Source: JBOGFI01 sp050743365
Lineage (GTDB): Bacteria; Actinomycetota; Acidimicrobiia; IMCC26256; JACDBD01
NCBI GenBank assembly: GCA_050743365.1
Contig: JBOGFI010000122.1
Coordinates: forward strand, 1 to 7,221
Direction: 5' to 3'
DNA: 7,221 nt
Shown: positions 5,423 to 7,221 of the stretch, piece after piece
Layout of the letters: each line of letters starts with the position of its first letter
Numbering within the stretch: the first letter of the stretch is position 1
Program-made: the position numbers and the translations under genes
Notes under the pieces: model-generated
The model's database searches: none
What the model saw: only the letters and a program-made list of their open reading frames with translations
What the model was told of the DNA's origin: nothing

Positions 5423-6175
5423 TCACACTTCGAGTCGACCGACGAGCGGGTCGATCACGTCCCGCAGGTCGTCCGCGGTGACGGTGCTCATCTCCGGGCC
5501 GCCGTCGAGCAGCCAGCGGACCGCTCGCTCGGGCTCCTCGGCCACGCGCGTGCGGAGCGCTGCGCCGACGAGGCGTCCGAGCCCGAACGGTGCCGCGGCC
5601 AGCGACTCGGCGATCCCGCCGGTCCGGTCGTAGTCGAGGACCAACCGGTAGATGTCGTAGAGATCGGAGGCCCGCTTGCGGGGGTCACGGGGTCGACCGC
5701 CCAACAGCGCACCCGACTTCATGGCGACGAGGGCCGGCGGTGTCGCCACCCGGATCGCGGCAGTCACCTCGCCGGCGACGATCTCGGTCTCGATGGCGGT
5801 GTCCAGCGCCCGGCGGTGGCTCACGACGAACAGCCGGTCGTCGAGGTCGATGCCGTCGAGGTCCTCGGAGCGGAAGGACTCGGTGTCGATCACATCGACC
5901 TTGATGCCGTCGACGAGCGCCCGGTTCGGGTTCGACGGGTCGGGGGCTCCGATGCTCGACGTGATCACCTCGATCGCGGTCGGTGCCGTGGTCTCGGCGA
6001 CCGTGTCGACGTCCTGGGTGGTCCGGTGCACGGCGGCAAGCCGGCACATGACGGCGAGTCCGCCGATGAGGGCATGGGGGCCGAGGTCCGCGTCGGCGAG
6101 CCGGGCGGTGGCACGGACGAGGCGGGCCGCGTTGCCGTTGGCGTCACCGGCGAGAACGACGCGCTCACCAGACAC
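5423..6175 (-). CDS. AbiEii-like nucleotidyltransferase (putative toxin)
   Basis: This 250-residue protein has the polymerase-beta-type nucleotidyltransferase signature. IGGLAVMCRL with RTTQDVD (about residues 37-59) supplies the GG and DxD elements, and KVDVID (about 92-97) gives the third acidic residue. A later VAMKSGALLGGRPRDPRKR and ASDLYDIYRLV match the conserved Lys and (K/S)DLYD(I/L)Y motifs of the AbiEii/AbiGii family (PF08843 type). Known AbiEii proteins transfer nucleotides, some onto tRNA 3' ends, and cause reversible growth arrest that blocks phage. I chose GTG 6175, which overlaps the upstream regulator by 11 bp and has AAGGA nearby; the longer open frame upstream is regulator sequence out of frame. 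It is the downstream partner in the pair, the usual toxin position. Toxin activity is inferred. Confidence 0.85.
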   Translation of the reverse strand: MSGERVVLAGDANGNAARLVRATARLADADLGPHALIGGLAVMCRLAAVHRTTQDVDTVAETTAPTAIEVITSSIGAPDPSNPNRALVDGIKVDVIDTESFRSEDLDGIDLDDRLFVVSHRRALDTAIETEIVAGEVTAAIRVATPPALVAMKSGALLGGRPRDPRKRASDLYDIYRLVLDYDRTGGIAESLAAAPFGLGRLVGAALRTRVAEEPERAVRWLLDGGPEMSTVTADDLRDVIDPLVGRLEV

Positions 6176-7211
6176 GGGTGAAGTCCTTCGGGTTCCAGTC
6201 GGCGAGGATCTCCGTACCTCGGGCCCGATCCTGTGCGAGGTCGAGCGCGGCGAAGAGGCCGTGGGCGAAGCGCCAGTGCCCCCACTCGCTGCTCGCGCGG
6301 TCGTGGCGCTCGGCACACACGAGCGGGGTCGGTGCCAGGGCCACGGTGCAGGCCCGGTCCTCGAAACGGGGGGCCTCACCCAGGCGAAGCGTGGCCTGGC
6401 GCAGCTCCGCTGCGGAGGGGACATAGAAGTCCGGCGGGTACGAGCCCCCGATCGCCATCGGGGCTCCCCAGACGGCCGCACCCACCGTCCCGGCCACCGC
6501 CCAGCCCGGGCCATCCTCGTCGAGGTTGACGCCGAGCGAGCGATACGCACGGGCGTCTCCGGGCGATGGAAGCTGGGCGAGGGCGACCGGGCGGGGATGC
6601 CACTCCTCGGCCAGAGCCCAGAAGAGCTCCGGGACGAGGGGTCGACCGTCGGAGCGGATCAGGGACGCGGTCTTGAGCCGCTTCGAAGCGGCGACGATCG
6701 CCGAGTGCGAAGTGGAGACCCGCCGCGCGACCCCACGCATGGAGGGTGGATCCTCCGGCGACATCAGCAGGGCGGCGGCCCACGAGACGGCGGCCGCGCC
6801 CGAGATCGGGCTTGGTGGCGCGCCGGCCGTTCGTCGCTCGTCCGTCGGAACTTCGGCGTCGATGTGCACGCCTTTGGCTCGCAGCACGAGGTGCCCTCGG
6901 CGGTCGAGCCACCCCCACCCGGCGTCACCGAGCGCCTCCCGGCCAGGGCCGGTGATCAGGTCGCCCACGGCGACGCGGGCGACGGTCTTCCTGCGCTTGT
7001 CCGTGGTAGCGAGCATCCGAGCAACCGTCTCCGGGGTGACCACCGAGGCCGCCTTGATCTCCATTGGCACCTCGATCCCATCCACAGTGGCAGTCAGGTC
7101 CCAACTGGCATCGATCGGTGCCCGGGCTACCCGATGCCCAAGTGACCGGAGGGCGCGAGTGACCGCCTGCTCGCCCTGAGCCCCCAAGTCGGCCTTCGTC
7201 GTTCGCGCCAC
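6165..7211 (-). CDS. AbiEi-like regulator/antitoxin with PD-(D/E)XK-like N-terminus
   Basis: This 348-residue protein appears to have three parts. Residues 1-120 resemble a restriction-endonuclease-like fold: GEQAV helix (Glu14), Asp38 in SWDL and Glu51-Ile-Lys53 in PMEIKAA, then GWGWLDRRGHLVL, which recalls the G(I/V)xYLDxxGN motif of AbiEi-type proteins. Residues of about 143-200 look like a winged helix (MRGVARRVSTSHSAIVAASKRLKTASLI). The rest, with WAVAGTVGAAVWGAP, DFYVPS and LFAALDLAQDRARGTEILADW, matches the C-terminal region of AbiEi antitoxins. Such proteins repress their operon and neutralise the cognate nucleotidyltransferase. GTG 7211 is the first start in the window; the frame is open to the edge, so the true start may lie upstream. 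A TATAGC at 7218-7213 is too close to GTG to serve as its -10. The gene overlaps the nucleotidyltransferase start by 11 bp. Confidence 0.8.
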   Translation of the reverse strand: MARTTKADLGAQGEQAVTRALRSLGHRVARAPIDASWDLTATVDGIEVPMEIKAASVVTPETVARMLATTDKRRKTVARVAVGDLITGPGREALGDAGWGWLDRRGHLVLRAKGVHIDAEVPTDERRTAGAPPSPISGAAAVSWAAALLMSPEDPPSMRGVARRVSTSHSAIVAASKRLKTASLIRSDGRPLVPELFWALAEEWHPRPVALAQLPSPGDARAYRSLGVNLDEDGPGWAVAGTVGAAVWGAPMAIGGSYPPDFYVPSAAELRQATLRLGEAPRFEDRACTVALAPTPLVCAERHDRASSEWGHWRFAHGLFAALDLAQDRARGTEILADWNPKDFTRVW

Positions 7212-7221
7212 CGCTATAGGG

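Noticed and set aside
4965..5426. Minus-strand open frame of 153 codons across core B
   Set aside because: It reads through the tRNA fragment and terminator; its only protein-like part is the integrase remnant, reported as a pseudogene.
5676..7145. Plus-strand open frame of 489 codons
   Set aside because: It lies opposite the AbiE-like pair, has low-complexity Arg/Ala/Pro-rich content and no motifs; a typical antisense shadow in GC-rich DNA.

Overview
GC-rich DNA with almost all genes on the minus strand, GTG starts and AGGAG-type ribosome binding sites. Gene families and codon use suggest an actinobacterium; I cannot place it more precisely. The window is an accessory region built at the 3' end of a tRNA gene with a CAT anticodon (tRNA-Met type).

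Layout from left to right: (1) 1-1237, an IS3-family insertion sequence missing its left tip, with orfA, a CCCAAAA slippery heptamer and orfB. (2) 1247-1291, a 3' half of a tRNA-CAT gene (core A, with encoded CCA). (3) 1292-5061, a segment of about 3.8 kb holding padR, a six-helix membrane protein with an N-terminal HAAS-like domain, and a lipoprotein fusing a serine beta-lactamase-like domain to a TolB-like beta-propeller. (4) 5062-5105, an exact 44-bp second copy of the tRNA 3' half (core B), next to a hairpin terminator. (5) 5106-5422, a decayed N-terminal piece of a tyrosine integrase. (6) 5423-7211, an AbiE-like gene pair: an AbiEi-type regulator with a PD-(D/E)XK-like N-terminus and an AbiEii-type nucleotidyltransferase.

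The main observation is that segment 3 looks like a small integrative element with no integrase of its own. It lies between two identical tRNA-derived cores, and just inside each core is a pair of TTGACA-type repeats with the same 11-bp period, as expected for integrase arm-binding sites. Neither core is joined to a tRNA 5' half, so an intact tRNA should lie further right, beyond the window. The simplest reading is stepwise accretion of islands at one tRNA: an outer island with the AbiE pair and a dead integrase, an inner cargo island, and an IS that landed 9 bp from the distal core.

Within the cargo island, PadR probably represses its own promoter through two tandem 13-bp palindrome-like sites. 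It is translationally coupled to the membrane protein, and the beta-lactamase/propeller lipoprotein follows in the same direction, which suggests a small envelope-related regulon. In the outer island, regulator and nucleotidyltransferase overlap by 11 bp, the usual arrangement of abortive-infection / type IV toxin-antitoxin AbiE operons.
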